64,000 bases of DNA. Source: Paractinoplanes ferrugineus. Lineage in GTDB: Bacteria > Actinomycetota > Actinomycetes > Mycobacteriales > Micromonosporaceae. The notes beneath the pieces were generated by a model. That model was not told the DNA's origin and ran no database searches. It was given only the letters and a program-made list of their open reading frames with translations. Below are positions 18,339 through 26,904 of this stretch, in pieces. Within the stretch, counting starts at the first letter, position 1. Each line of letters starts with the position of its first letter. The position numbers and the translations under genes are program-made. The stretch spans positions 62,001-126,000 of the forward strand of contig NZ_BOMM01000012.1 of the NCBI RefSeq assembly GCF_016862195.1, given 5' to 3'.

Positions 18339-18788
18339 TCACCCCGGGATCAGTTGGTTTGCGGCAGGGCTGCTCGTCCACCAAGTCTCGCGACGGTGCT
18401 TGACCAGCACTCCGCCCATGCGAGCAAGTATCAGCACGTCGCCGTTGAGCACCAAGGCGGCGTCCTGGTCATCGGCCGCGAGGATGCGCCGGACCGCGGC
18501 AAGCATGTTGTCGATAGCCCATGGCCGATCGGCGTCATTGCCGAGGCTGAAGCCGACCAGAACGAAGGCTTGCGGTTCCCACTCCCATGCCGCGCCGTCG
18601 GCCGCAACGTCGATGTAGGCGTTCTGACCGGCTGTGACCACCACGCTGTATCCATATTTGTCGTAATGGTCAGCGGCGAGATATGGCAGGGTGCCGGTCG
18701 GTCGATCGGCCAGATCCGGAAACGCCCACTCCGCCACCAGTTCGACGGGCGTGTTCCCGGCGAGGTACAGGTCGTATTCAGTCGCCAC
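18339..18788 (-). CDS. Candidate immunity protein for the CdiA-type tRNase (SitI3-like)
   Basis: 149 residues from GTG 18788, overlapping the last 11 bases of the toxin gene, so translation is coupled. The sequence is acidic and compact, with conserved-looking stretches NMLAAVRRILAADDQDAALVLNGDVLILARMGG near the C-terminus that resemble SitI3-type immunity proteins; I rate the family call as moderate. Position directly after a toxin domain is the classical place for the cognate immunity gene. It would bind and block the tRNase in the cytoplasm. It is the last gene of the operon and is convergent with lexA. Confidence 0.65.
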   Translation of the reverse strand: MATEYDLYLAGNTPVELVAEWAFPDLADRPTGTLPYLAADHYDKYGYSVVVTAGQNAYIDVAADGAAWEWEPQAFVLVGFSLGNDADRPWAIDNMLAAVRRILAADDQDAALVLNGDVLILARMGGVLVKHRRETWWTSSPAANQLIPG

Positions 18789-19440
18789 GGCGCACGCTCT
18801 CTGTGGGGCTGGAGGGAAGGTCGATCTGGACGAGATCGCCGGCCGGGGTAATCGCTTTGAGCTCCTTCAGGCCTTCGATCGGCCAGTCGGCGAACTGCTT
18901 TCGGAGGGCCACCATGTCCCCCGCCCAGTCTGCCAGGTTCACGACCACGCGCTGGGTCTGACGCTTCGTGACCACCTTGTTCTTAACTTCCCAATGGATA
19001 CCGCGCACGTTTTTCGCAGGCTCGGTGGGTGCGTAGCAATCAAAGACCCGCCCCTCGATGAGGTAGTCGGGGTTTTTCAGGGGATTGCCGCTGTCACCGG
19101 TGGCCAACCGGGCCTCGGCAACCTCCGATTTGGAGGGATTCAGGTGCACCCGATAGCCACGGTCGGCCAGAAGGATCGCGGTCTCGCTCTCCAACTCGAG
19201 GGAGCGGCGGACGCTCCCGTCGTCGCCCGGCTGAGGGGTCGTCGGAGTTCCGATAGGCCGACCGCCGGATTCCGCGGTGGGCATCGTCAGCGAGCGTTCG
19301 TTCCCGACTCGACCTCCCTGCACCTCCACCCCAAGATCGTCGTGTCCACTGCGGATGCTCCGGGCAGAGGGGCGGGGGCGGGGTGTCTGCGGTGAGTCAG
19401 CGCCTTCGCCGCCGCTGTGGGGGCGGGGCTTTGCGGGCAC
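18778..19440 (-). CDS. CdiA C-terminal-type tRNA nuclease toxin, separate from its carrier
   Basis: 220 residues from GTG 19440, eight bases after GAGGG and four bases past the stop of the WXG gene. Residues 1-75 are Pro/Ser/Arg-rich and probably a linker. Residues 80-210 match the CdiA_C tRNase pattern: ELESETAILLADRGYRVHLNP, KNPDYLIEGRVFDCYAP, a basic helix with HWEVKNKVVTKRQTQRVVVNL, and FADWPIEGLKELKAI. In known members this fold cleaves tRNA. The toxin is not fused to a delivery domain, unlike most polymorphic toxins; the preceding gene encodes a likely carrier. Target tRNA is unknown. Confidence 0.75.
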   Translation of the reverse strand: MPAKPRPHSGGEGADSPQTPRPRPSARSIRSGHDDLGVEVQGGRVGNERSLTMPTAESGGRPIGTPTTPQPGDDGSVRRSLELESETAILLADRGYRVHLNPSKSEVAEARLATGDSGNPLKNPDYLIEGRVFDCYAPTEPAKNVRGIHWEVKNKVVTKRQTQRVVVNLADWAGDMVALRKQFADWPIEGLKELKAITPAGDLVQIDLPSSPTESVRRGD

Positions 19441-19444
19441 GCGG

Positions 19445-20140
19445 TCAGCCCTCGACCAGCTGGGTGAGGTTTCGGAGGCTGCTTATCAGTGCGGTGGTGT
19501 AGCCCAGGATGGGGCCGGCCCACTTGACCACGGCGGCGGCTATCTGGGCGGCCACGACGGGGATGGTCACCACGAGCAGGGATTCGGCGGCCCAGACGAT
19601 CACTCTGGCGATCAGGTCGCTGACCAGGTCACGGACCAGGTCGCGGGTGAACTGCACCAGGTTGCCGGCGGCCTGGGTGGCGGCTGACATGGTGGCGGCC
19701 AGGACGCTCAGGCCGTCTAGGGCCGAGACGTTGTGGGACATCAGATTTTGGTAGGTGTCGGCGGCTGGGCCCTGCCAGTCCGGCACGTCGGAGTGGAGGG
19801 CGGATTTCAGGTCGGCGGCCATCGACTGGAGTTCGGCGGCCATGTTCTGCCAGGTCTCGGCGTGGGCCATGACGCGGTCGGGGATGCCTGCCAGGTTGTC
19901 GAGCATCTCGCGGAGCGGCTCGAAGTATTCCATCGCCCAGCCGAGGCCGTTGGCCAGCAGGGCGCTGAACGGGTCGAGGATGGTGGCGGCGGCCTCGGTG
20001 GCGAACGCGCCGCCGGCGAGTGCGCCCTCGACCCAGCCGCCGCCGGTCACCGCCTGGTGCACGCCCTGGAAACTGTCGGCCAGGGAGGCGCCGGTCCACG
20101 CCGTACGCGAGGAGTGGACCTCGGCGATCAGGTCGCCCAT
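19445..20140 (-). CDS. WXG100/PPE-like helical protein, likely type VII secretion carrier
   Basis: 231 residues from ATG 20140, sharing one base with the upstream stop. Residues 90-160 are alpha-helical with the W-x-G turn DWQGPAADTYQNLMSHN followed by LDGLSVLAATMSAAT, the layout of WXG100/PPE-type substrates. A Gly/Ala-rich N-terminus and a hydrophobic stretch at about 180-215 (LLVVTIPVVAAQIAAAVVKWAGPILGY, interrupted) could insert in membranes. The gene lies between an EspC-like gene and a tRNase gene, so it is best read as the structural partner of a secreted effector. Whether it binds the toxin is inference. Confidence 0.7.
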   Translation of the reverse strand: MGDLIAEVHSSRTAWTGASLADSFQGVHQAVTGGGWVEGALAGGAFATEAAATILDPFSALLANGLGWAMEYFEPLREMLDNLAGIPDRVMAHAETWQNMAAELQSMAADLKSALHSDVPDWQGPAADTYQNLMSHNVSALDGLSVLAATMSAATQAAGNLVQFTRDLVRDLVSDLIARVIVWAAESLLVVTIPVVAAQIAAAVVKWAGPILGYTTALISSLRNLTQLVEG

Positions 20141-20451
20141 CAGAGGCCGCCGGCCCGCCGCAGGCGATCGGCGGCGCCGTCGTCGGAGCGGTCGTAGTCG
20201 TTGCCGGTCTCGATCAGGGCTTCGGCGGCCAGGCGGAGGTTCTCCCGCACGTACGCGATCAGTTCGTCCTGTCGTTCGTGGCGGCGCTCGAGGACAGCCG
20301 ACATCCAGCCGCAGAGCCGGCCGTACGCCTCGTCGTCCTGGCTGATGGCGCGGCTGGCGCCGAGGATCGCGGTGAAGCGTTCCTGGATCTCGTCGATCTT
20401 CGCGGCGTGGGCCCGGATCTGCCGCGAGTCGGCGGCGAAGCCGTCAGGCAT
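20140..20451 (-). CDS. EspC-like (ESX secretion-associated) small helical protein
   Basis: 103 residues from ATG 20451, overlapping the YbaB-like gene by 8 bases. Two predicted helices (FAADSRQIRAHAAKIDEIQERF; DELIAYVRENLRLAAEALIETGNDY) form the hairpin of EspC/DUF2580 proteins, and the C-terminus carries YDRSD, matching the YxxxD/E type VII secretion signal. It would pair with the WXG protein encoded next, as PE/PPE or EspC/EspA pairs do, and be exported by an ESX-type machine encoded elsewhere; no secretion ATPase is in this window. Confidence 0.7.
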   Translation of the reverse strand: MPDGFAADSRQIRAHAAKIDEIQERFTAILGASRAISQDDEAYGRLCGWMSAVLERRHERQDELIAYVRENLRLAAEALIETGNDYDRSDDGAADRLRRAGGL

Positions 20452-20833
20452 GGTCGTCGCTTCCGGTCAACTGTTGCTCCATGCGCTCGGCGACCGCGCG
20501 GCCGGCCGGCGAATCGTCGCCGACCGTCTCGGTCACGATCTCGCGCGACCGGGCGGCGGCCGCACGGCGGGCGGTGTGCAGCGCGGCCAGCACCGCACGG
20601 GAGACGGCGCCGGGTGCCACTCGCTGGATGCGTTCCTCGAAGTGGATCTCGTGCAGCACGCCTGTCGTGTCGATCGTGACGGTGACCAGGTTGTTGTCGT
20701 CGGTGGCGGTGACACGCAGGTCAGCCAGTCGATCGCTCATCGCCTTGGTGTCGGCCGCCGCCCGGTCGACGCGGTCCTGCCAATTCCGCAGGTAGGAGTC
20801 GGCACTATCGGGGTCGAGCAGGCTACCGGTCAC
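20444..20833 (-). CDS. YbaB/EbfC-family-like protein of ESX effector loci
   Basis: 129 residues from GTG 20833, with AAGG eight bases upstream. The middle part has the YbaB/EbfC pattern (LADLRVTATDDNNLVTVTIDTTGVLHEIHFEERI, then a long helix with VSRAVLAALHTARRAAAARS). YbaB-like proteins accompany ESX effectors in actinobacteria (for example EspL in mycobacteria) as putative chaperones or nucleoid-associated regulators. It begins nine bases after the stop of the EAL gene and overlaps the next gene, so it belongs to the same transcript. Function is inferred from context. Confidence 0.7.
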   Translation of the reverse strand: MTGSLLDPDSADSYLRNWQDRVDRAAADTKAMSDRLADLRVTATDDNNLVTVTIDTTGVLHEIHFEERIQRVAPGAVSRAVLAALHTARRAAAARSREIVTETVGDDSPAGRAVAERMEQQLTGSDDHA

Positions 20834-20842
20834 CGCCCGACC

Positions 20843-22504
20843 TTACCAATCGCGGTCGATGCCTAGACGCTGCGTGATCGCGGCGGCGGGGACCGGGCGT
20901 CCGAAGTGGAAGCCTTGGCCGCTGTCGCAGCCGAGGTCGCGCAGCAGGCGTTCCTGGTCGGCGGTCTCGATGCCTTCGGCGGTGACGCGCACGTCGAGGG
21001 CGTGGCACAGGCCGATGGTGTGGCGCAGCACCTCGGTCACTGCCGGGGCGCCGGCGTCGGTGATGAACTCGGCGGCCAGTTTGGCGCTCGCGACCGGCAG
21101 CCACGACAGGACGGCGAGACTCGAGTAGCCCGTACCGAAATCGTCGAGCGCGAGCCGGACGCCCAGGTCCGCGAGTTTCTGCAGCGCCTCGTAGCCCTGG
21201 TCGAGGGCAGCGCTCTCGGTGATCTCCAACTGCAGGGCGGCGGCCGGCAGGCCGACGCGATGCAGGATGTCCGCGATGTCGGCGACGAGGGTCGGCTCGC
21301 CGAGTTGCAGCGGCGAGAGGTTGACGCTGATCAGCAGGTCATGGCCGGCCTGCCGCCATCGGACGCCCTGGCGGCAGGCCTGTTCGAGCAGGTAACGGCC
21401 GAGCGGGCGGATCATGCCGGTGTGTTCGGCGAGGGTGATGAACTCGGGGGGGCCGAGCAGACCGTCCGGCCGTTGCCACCGGGCCAGCGCCTCGACGCCG
21501 ATGATCGCGCGGTCGGCGAGGCGATAGAGCGGCTGGTAGTGGGCCAGGAATTCGCCGTTCGCCAGGGCGGCCGGCAGGGATGCGGCGAGACGGTGCCGGC
21601 GGCGGTCGACTTCGGCCCGGCCGGGCTCGAAGACGGCGTGGTCGCGGTGGTCGTGGCGGGCCCAGCCGAGGGCGAGGCGGGCGTCGCGCAGCCAGTGGTC
21701 GGCGTTGGCGTCGGCGCGTTCCTCGACGATGCCGGCCGTGATGTCGATGTGCAGCGCGTGCCCGTCAAGCGGGAAGGCCGGGCCGAGGACGCGCCGGCAC
21801 CGATCGGCCAGCTTGACCACGTCGTCGATCCCGGTGGACTCGACGACCAGGGCGAACTCGTTGAACCCGACGTGCGCTAGATAGTGGTCGCCATCGAGGC
21901 GGTGGGCCACGGCGATCAACAGCTTGGCAACGTTGTCGTGACCCAGGGTGTCGGCCAGCTCGGCATAGCGGTCGATGCCCAGCAGACAGAAGCCGACCCG
22001 GCCGGTCAGGCCGGCCAGGTGCCGGCGCAGGTGCTGTTCGTTCGGCAGACCGGTGGCCGGGTCGTGCAGCAGCGCGTCCTGCAACTGCCGCTGGAGGTCG
22101 TTCTGCACGCGACGCCAGTGGATCTTCTCGGAGCGGTTCATCTGCTCGGCGGCGCCCACGACCGCGTCCCGCTGAGCCGTCACGAAGCCGGTGACAAGCG
22201 TTTCCAGCAGGGCCGGGACCCGCGCCGGCTCGGTTTCGATGAGGGCCGGCAGGCGCTCGGCGAGCAGCCGCACGGTCATGCCGAGCACCGGCGGGGACGA
22301 CATCCGCAGGTCGACCAGCTCGGCGCCGACACGGCGGCCGACGACCGGGTCGAACGGCTCCGCCCGCAACGCCGCCACGACTTCTTCGAGCAGGTCCTGA
22401 AGGGACGCGCGGGCACGGGCGCGAACGCCCGGGACGAACCCGAAGCGGATCACCCCGCGCAGCCACTCGTCGGCGAGCGCGGTCAGGTCCGGCGGATGCC
22501 CCAT
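20843..22504 (-). CDS. Cytoplasmic degenerate-GGDEF/EAL cyclic-di-GMP protein
   Basis: 553 residues from ATG 22504, four to five bases after GGAGG. An unassigned helical N-terminus of about 160 residues is followed by a GGDEF fold whose signature is GFNEF, so cyclase activity is unlikely. The C-terminal EAL domain keeps IGVEALARW, SVNLSPLQL, LEITES, DDFGTGYSS, TAEGIE and GQGFHFGRP, but the usual KIDRSF is changed to KLAAEF; the lysine survives, so phosphodiesterase activity remains possible. No membrane segment is seen. The gene is first in the apparent operon leading to the type VII effector genes, nine bases upstream of the YbaB-like gene. Confidence 0.9.
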   Translation of the reverse strand: MGHPPDLTALADEWLRGVIRFGFVPGVRARARASLQDLLEEVVAALRAEPFDPVVGRRVGAELVDLRMSSPPVLGMTVRLLAERLPALIETEPARVPALLETLVTGFVTAQRDAVVGAAEQMNRSEKIHWRRVQNDLQRQLQDALLHDPATGLPNEQHLRRHLAGLTGRVGFCLLGIDRYAELADTLGHDNVAKLLIAVAHRLDGDHYLAHVGFNEFALVVESTGIDDVVKLADRCRRVLGPAFPLDGHALHIDITAGIVEERADANADHWLRDARLALGWARHDHRDHAVFEPGRAEVDRRRHRLAASLPAALANGEFLAHYQPLYRLADRAIIGVEALARWQRPDGLLGPPEFITLAEHTGMIRPLGRYLLEQACRQGVRWRQAGHDLLISVNLSPLQLGEPTLVADIADILHRVGLPAAALQLEITESAALDQGYEALQKLADLGVRLALDDFGTGYSSLAVLSWLPVASAKLAAEFITDAGAPAVTEVLRHTIGLCHALDVRVTAEGIETADQERLLRDLGCDSGQGFHFGRPVPAAAITQRLGIDRDW

Positions 22505-22696
22505 ACCGCCTCCATTTTCGATTGGCCGCCGAATTATGCCCATTCACGTGCGCCGCAGGCCATTCTTGTCCCGGCCGCGCAGTTGCGCTAAGCCCCATGA
22601 TCGTTACCGTGGGTCGGTGTTTAACGTTCACATAGCCGACCGAGGGTTACGATCACGGGTCGAGTTACGCAAGCAGCGGGAGATGGGGCATAACGC

Positions 22697-23512
22697 TCAA
22701 AGCTTGCGAGCGACGGCCACGAGCGCGGTGGGCTGCGCCGGATCGTCCGCCTCGTCGGGATCCGGGCGCCAGGCCGTCGCGGGCACCACCCCGGGCTCGA
22801 GGATCTCGAAGTCCGGTCCGATCAGCGCGACGATCTCCGCGGGCTCTCGGATGATCACCGGAGTGGGCGTCTTCTCATACAGCTTGCGAGCTCGTTCCTG
22901 CAGTTCACGACCTTCCGGGGTGAGGTCCGGGCCGAGATGGGAAACAACCAGATGACTGCCCGAGACCATGGCGTCGCCGAGCCGTTTCAGGATGCCCGCC
23001 GGGTCGGCGGAAGCAGGCACGAAATGCAGTACGGCGACGGTCAGCACGGCCACCGGCTCGGAGAAATCGAGCAACCGCAGCACATCCGGGTGGTAGAGAA
23101 TGCCCTCCGGATCGCGCAGATCCCCCTCGATCGCCCGCGCGTAGGGATTGCCGCTGAGAAGGCTGCGACTCTGCTGGACCGCTATCGGATCGACATCGAC
23201 ATAGATCACCCGGGCCGCCGGATTGGCCTCCTGGGCGACCTCGTGCACATTGCCGAGGGTCGGGATCCCCGAACCGATGTCGAGGAACTGCCGCACACCG
23301 GCCGCCACGAGCCACCGCACGGCCCGCCCGAGAAACGCCCGATTGGCCCGCGCGACGAGCGCCGCCCCCGGGTTCGCCGCCGTGGCCCGATGCCAGAACT
23401 CTCGGTCCACCGCGAAGTTGTGCACCCCGCCAAGCGCGTAGTCGTAGACCCGCGACGCGTCCGGGACGGTGATGTCGACGCCCTCCGGCACCCACCCGTA
23501 AGACTCCCTCAT
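22697..23512 (-). CDS. SAM-dependent methyltransferase, DUF574/PF04672 family
   Basis: 271 residues from ATG 23512; a TTG four codons upstream is an alternative start. The family hallmark PDASRVYDYALGGVHNFAVDRE is near residue 15, followed by the SAM-binding segment QFLDIGSGIPTLGNVHEVAQ and the acidic ribose-binding strand VIYVDVDPIAV. The C-terminal half has VAVLTVAVLHFVP and ALIGPDFEILEPG as in other members. These methyltransferases are greatly expanded in actinomycetes and their substrates are unknown. The gene is divergent from the DUF2236 gene. Confidence 0.92.
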   Translation of the reverse strand: MRESYGWVPEGVDITVPDASRVYDYALGGVHNFAVDREFWHRATAANPGAALVARANRAFLGRAVRWLVAAGVRQFLDIGSGIPTLGNVHEVAQEANPAARVIYVDVDPIAVQQSRSLLSGNPYARAIEGDLRDPEGILYHPDVLRLLDFSEPVAVLTVAVLHFVPASADPAGILKRLGDAMVSGSHLVVSHLGPDLTPEGRELQERARKLYEKTPTPVIIREPAEIVALIGPDFEILEPGVVPATAWRPDPDEADDPAQPTALVAVARKL

Positions 23513-23585
23513 ACCCCCATTCAACCGTCCATTTTGGAATAGATCCAGTCGGCGGGGTCGCCGGCCGCTCGCCTATCGTCGGAAC

Positions 23586-24776
23586 ATGACACCGACCCGG
23601 TTCGCTGCCGACAAGCGGTGGAGTGAGAAGGCCGCCCGACCCCTCCGGCTCGTCGCGGGGCGGGGCGCCCGGCCGACCGCCGACGAGGTCGAGGCACTGC
23701 GGGCCGGGCTGCTCCGGCGGGACGAGCCGGCTGCGGCGCTCGTCCGGGCCGTACGCGAAACGCCTGGTCTTTCCGTTCGAGACCTGCATCGCGCACTCGC
23801 CGCCGGACCGGCCGCGGCGGCCGCGGAGCCGTTCCGGAGCTTCTTCGAAGTCGTCACCAACCGGCCCGACTGGGTGGACGACCGCCTGCTCGCTCGTGGG
23901 GCGCAGGCGTGCCGCACGTTCGGGATGGATGCCGGTCTGGTGCTGACCTATGGATCGCTGCTGGGCGGCTATCGGACCGCGGCCGCGCTGGAGCCGCTCG
24001 TGCGCACCGGGCGACTGACCGGGGGCGAGACGCTTCGTCGACTCAGAGAGACGACGATCTGGTGGCGGGCGGTGACCGCCCCGGGAGGTCTGGCCACCGA
24101 GGGTGAGGGCTGGCGCATGGCGGTGCATGTGCGAGTGATGCACGCGCTCGTCAACGCGCAGCTGGAGGCCGACCCGGAGTGGGACTGGGCGGGCCGGGGT
24201 GTGCCGATCAACCAGTACGACCAGGCCAGCACCCTGGGCGTGTTCAGCACCAGCTTCCTGCTTCACCTGCGGCTGCTGGGCGTACGCCTGACCAGGGCCG
24301 ACGCCGCGGCCGTGATGCACCTGTGGTCCTACGTCGGTTGGTTGATGGGGGTCGACGACGCCTGGCTGCCGCACACCGAGCGGCAGGGCCGGCGGCTGCT
24401 CTACCACTTCCTGTCGAACGACCCGCCGCCCGACGCCAACACGCTCGCCCTGGCCGGCGCCCTGATCCAGATGACCGATGAGATGACGGACGGGCGGTGG
24501 CGCCGCCGGTACGAGCGCGAGCGGGCGCTGTCGGTGAGCACCTGGCTGCTGGGCCGGCCGGCCATGCGCGACCTGGGCCTGCCCTGGCGGCCACCGTGGT
24601 ACGGCCTGGCCCGGGTCGGGGCGAACCTGCTGATCAGTCAGGGTCGGGGTCGCCTGCCGGGCGGGCGGCGGTTTCTGCTGCGCCGCAGCGAACGGCAGGC
24701 GCGGGCCCAGCTCGCGCGCCTGGGTGCGGAGCCACCCCAGCCGGTGACAGCGGCACCCGAAACTTCGAACATCTAA
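23586..24776 (+). CDS. DUF2236/MpaB-like oxygenase-family protein
   Basis: 396 residues. The central region (RETTIWWRAVTAPGG, WRMAVHVRVMHALVN, VPINQYDQASTLGVFSTSFLLHLRLLGV, MHLWSYVGWLMGVDDAWLP) follows the DUF2236 pattern shared by latex-clearing protein Lcp and MpaB, where a conserved His and nearby Arg/Thr residues hold a b-type heme. Length matches Lcp-type proteins. No signal peptide is evident, in contrast to secreted rubber oxygenases, so an intracellular oxidation role is more likely. The heme and the substrate are not demonstrable from sequence. Confidence 0.8.
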   Translation: MTPTRFAADKRWSEKAARPLRLVAGRGARPTADEVEALRAGLLRRDEPAAALVRAVRETPGLSVRDLHRALAAGPAAAAAEPFRSFFEVVTNRPDWVDDRLLARGAQACRTFGMDAGLVLTYGSLLGGYRTAAALEPLVRTGRLTGGETLRRLRETTIWWRAVTAPGGLATEGEGWRMAVHVRVMHALVNAQLEADPEWDWAGRGVPINQYDQASTLGVFSTSFLLHLRLLGVRLTRADAAAVMHLWSYVGWLMGVDDAWLPHTERQGRRLLYHFLSNDPPPDANTLALAGALIQMTDEMTDGRWRRRYERERALSVSTWLLGRPAMRDLGLPWRPPWYGLARVGANLLISQGRGRLPGGRRFLLRRSERQARAQLARLGAEPPQPVTAAPETSNI

Positions 24777-24807
24777 AGATCCGCCGAGGCGGGCCGATGG
24801 GGCCCGC

Positions 24808-26361
24808 ATGGCACGAGTCGCACTGTCGGCACTGTTCGCCGTGGCGATCATCATCGCCGCCACCCTGACGGTGATGGCTTGGCAGCGGCGGCGCGAATCC
24901 GCGGGCTTCACCGCGATCGCCGCGCTCGCGGGCGGCGCCACCTGGTGGTCGCTGTGCACCACGGTGCCGCTGTTCAGCCATGACCGCACCCTGGTCATGG
25001 TCGCCAACTCGCTGCTCTATCCGGGCGTCTTCCTGGTCGTGGCCGGTTGGTGGGCCACCGCCCGCGCGCTGACCAACCGCTTCTGGCGCCTCGACCGGCG
25101 CTCCCTGCTGCTGCTGAGCATCGAGCCGGCGCTGTGCACGATCGCGATCCTCACGAACCCCTGGCATCACCTGTTCATCGACCATCTGCGGCCGACCGTC
25201 ATCGACGGCGCCTGGGCGGCGGTGTTCGGTCCGCTGTTCTGGCTGCACACCATCTACAGCTACGTGCTGGTGCTCTACTCGGCGGTGTCCATCTTCCGCA
25301 CGTACGTCCGGCAGACCGGGCGGTACCGCGGTTACCTCGTCGCGGTGCTCGCCATCCTGCCGGCGGTGCTGATCAACGTGGGCGGCATCCTGGCCGGCGG
25401 GCACATCATCGACGTCACCGCGTGCGGCTTCGCGCTCAGCGCCCCGACGATGTACTGGGTGACGCACCGGTCCACGCCGTCCCTCGCGCCCGTCGTGCAC
25501 CGCGAGGTGTTCCAGAACATGATGGACCCGGTCGTCGTGCTCGGCCCGAACGGCAACCTGGTCGAGGCCAATCCCGCGGCCACCGCGCTGCTCGCCCGGC
25601 TGGGCGTGCCGGCCGCCGATCTCGGTCGCCTGCTGGCGGACGTGCCGACCCGGTTCGGCGGTGACCATGTGCTGCGTGACGTTCGCGGCTCCGGCCTCGA
25701 TTTCAGCGTACGGGTGAGCCTGCTGCTCGGCCCGCGCGGCGAGTACGCCGGGGCGATCCTGGTCGCCCACGACATCACCGAGCAGCTCCGGGTCAACGAG
25801 CAGCTACGCGCTCAGCTCACCACCATCGAGGCGCTGCGGGCCAGCTTGGCCGAGCAGGCCGCCCGTGACTACCTGACCGGTCTCTACAACCGCCGGCACC
25901 TCATGGACGAGCTGAGCAAGGCTCTCGACCGGGGCACCGGGTTCACCTTCGTGCTGTTGGACATCGACTTCTTCAAGCAGATCAACGACCGCCACGGCCA
26001 CAACGCCGGCGACGACGTGCTCGTGCACCTGGCCACCCGGCTGGCCGGCTCGTTGCGCCCCGGTGACGTGGCCGCCCGTTACGGCGGCGAGGAGTTCGCC
26101 CTGCTCCTGCACGGTGTCGCCGGCGCCGAAGCGGCAGCCTGGATGGATGGCGTGCGCGCCGCGGTCGCGGCCGAGCCGATCGACGTCGACGGCGTACCGA
26201 TCGCTGTGAGCTTCAGCGCCGGTGTCGCCGACAGCGCCGGTCACCAGTGCCCCATCGCCCTGATCGCCGACGCCGACCAGGCGCTCTACAGCGCGAAGGC
26301 GAACGGTCGCAACCGCGTCGAGCCGGCCTCGGGGCGGGGCCGTCTCGCGCCCGCCGGGTGA
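24808..26361 (+). CDS. Membrane-bound diguanylate cyclase (7TM sensor-PAS-GGDEF)
   Basis: 517 residues from ATG 24808. The first 225 residues hold about seven hydrophobic segments arranged as in the histidine-kinase N-terminal 7TM sensor module. A PAS domain follows (VFQNMMDPVVVLGPNGNLVEANPAA, residues 232-330), then a GGDEF domain with DYLTGLYNRRHL, DIDFFKQINDRHGHNAGDDVL and an intact active site RYGGEEFALLL. It should make cyclic-di-GMP in response to a membrane or small-molecule cue. It is the only GGDEF protein in the window with a fully canonical active site. Confidence 0.93.
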   Translation: MARVALSALFAVAIIIAATLTVMAWQRRRESAGFTAIAALAGGATWWSLCTTVPLFSHDRTLVMVANSLLYPGVFLVVAGWWATARALTNRFWRLDRRSLLLLSIEPALCTIAILTNPWHHLFIDHLRPTVIDGAWAAVFGPLFWLHTIYSYVLVLYSAVSIFRTYVRQTGRYRGYLVAVLAILPAVLINVGGILAGGHIIDVTACGFALSAPTMYWVTHRSTPSLAPVVHREVFQNMMDPVVVLGPNGNLVEANPAATALLARLGVPAADLGRLLADVPTRFGGDHVLRDVRGSGLDFSVRVSLLLGPRGEYAGAILVAHDITEQLRVNEQLRAQLTTIEALRASLAEQAARDYLTGLYNRRHLMDELSKALDRGTGFTFVLLDIDFFKQINDRHGHNAGDDVLVHLATRLAGSLRPGDVAARYGGEEFALLLHGVAGAEAAAWMDGVRAAVAAEPIDVDGVPIAVSFSAGVADSAGHQCPIALIADADQALYSAKANGRNRVEPASGRGRLAPAG

Positions 26362-26387
26362 CCGACCCACCTGAGAAGTGGCCGGGA

Positions 26388-26768
26388 TCAGTCGGTGGCG
26401 AGGCCGCTCAACACGATCACCGCGGTCACCAGCAGGGCGGCCGCGGACCACCAGGGAATCGGGGCCAGCGCGGGGTCCTTGGTGATCCAGGCGGCGATCG
26501 TCGAACCCAGCGCGACGAGCGGAATGACAGGCAACAGCCAGGCCAGGTAGACCCGGCGCGGCAGCGGCTGGGGCACCTGGTCGGTGAGCATCGCGACCAC
26601 GCCCAGGGCCAGCGCCGCGAACAGCACCACGACCGTGGCCGTCGTGCTCAGCGCGAGCCACCCGTCGGCGCCCACCCAGTGCAGCACCAGCCACCCCAGA
26701 CCGAGCGGGACGACCATCAACCCGAGCACGGCGAAACCGCACCCGCTCCCCTGCCGATTCCCCGCCAC
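26388..26768 (-). CDS. Small four-helix membrane protein, unknown function
   Basis: 126 residues from GTG 26768, eight bases after GGAAG; the frame runs further upstream but would overlap the divergent secreted-protein gene. Four hydrophobic segments are visible (GFAVLGLMVVPLGLGWLVLHW, ALSTTATVVVLFAALALGVVAML, YLAWLLPVIPLVALGSTIAAW, WWSAAALLVTAVIVLSGLA) with no polar catalytic motif. No family was recognised. It is convergent with the diguanylate cyclase gene and divergent from the small secreted protein. Confidence 0.6.
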   Translation of the reverse strand: MAGNRQGSGCGFAVLGLMVVPLGLGWLVLHWVGADGWLALSTTATVVVLFAALALGVVAMLTDQVPQPLPRRVYLAWLLPVIPLVALGSTIAAWITKDPALAPIPWWSAAALLVTAVIVLSGLATD

Positions 26769-26904
26769 ACCATGATTCTTCCGGTGCTCGGCCGGCAAGT
26801 CTGTCGCCAATCGGTCCACCGAGGACACCGGTCCGACGGGGCTGCGGCGATAAGGCGCTCCCTGTACCGTATGTCGGTCCTGCAAGATCGACACGGGGGA
26901 ATAC

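Noticed and set aside
18778..20140. WXG carrier and toxin considered as one gene broken by a frameshift
   Set aside because: The toxin frame has its own GTG with GAGGG at eight bases, and the WXG stop is followed by only four bases, which looks like designed coupling. A split fusion cannot be excluded without comparison to relatives.
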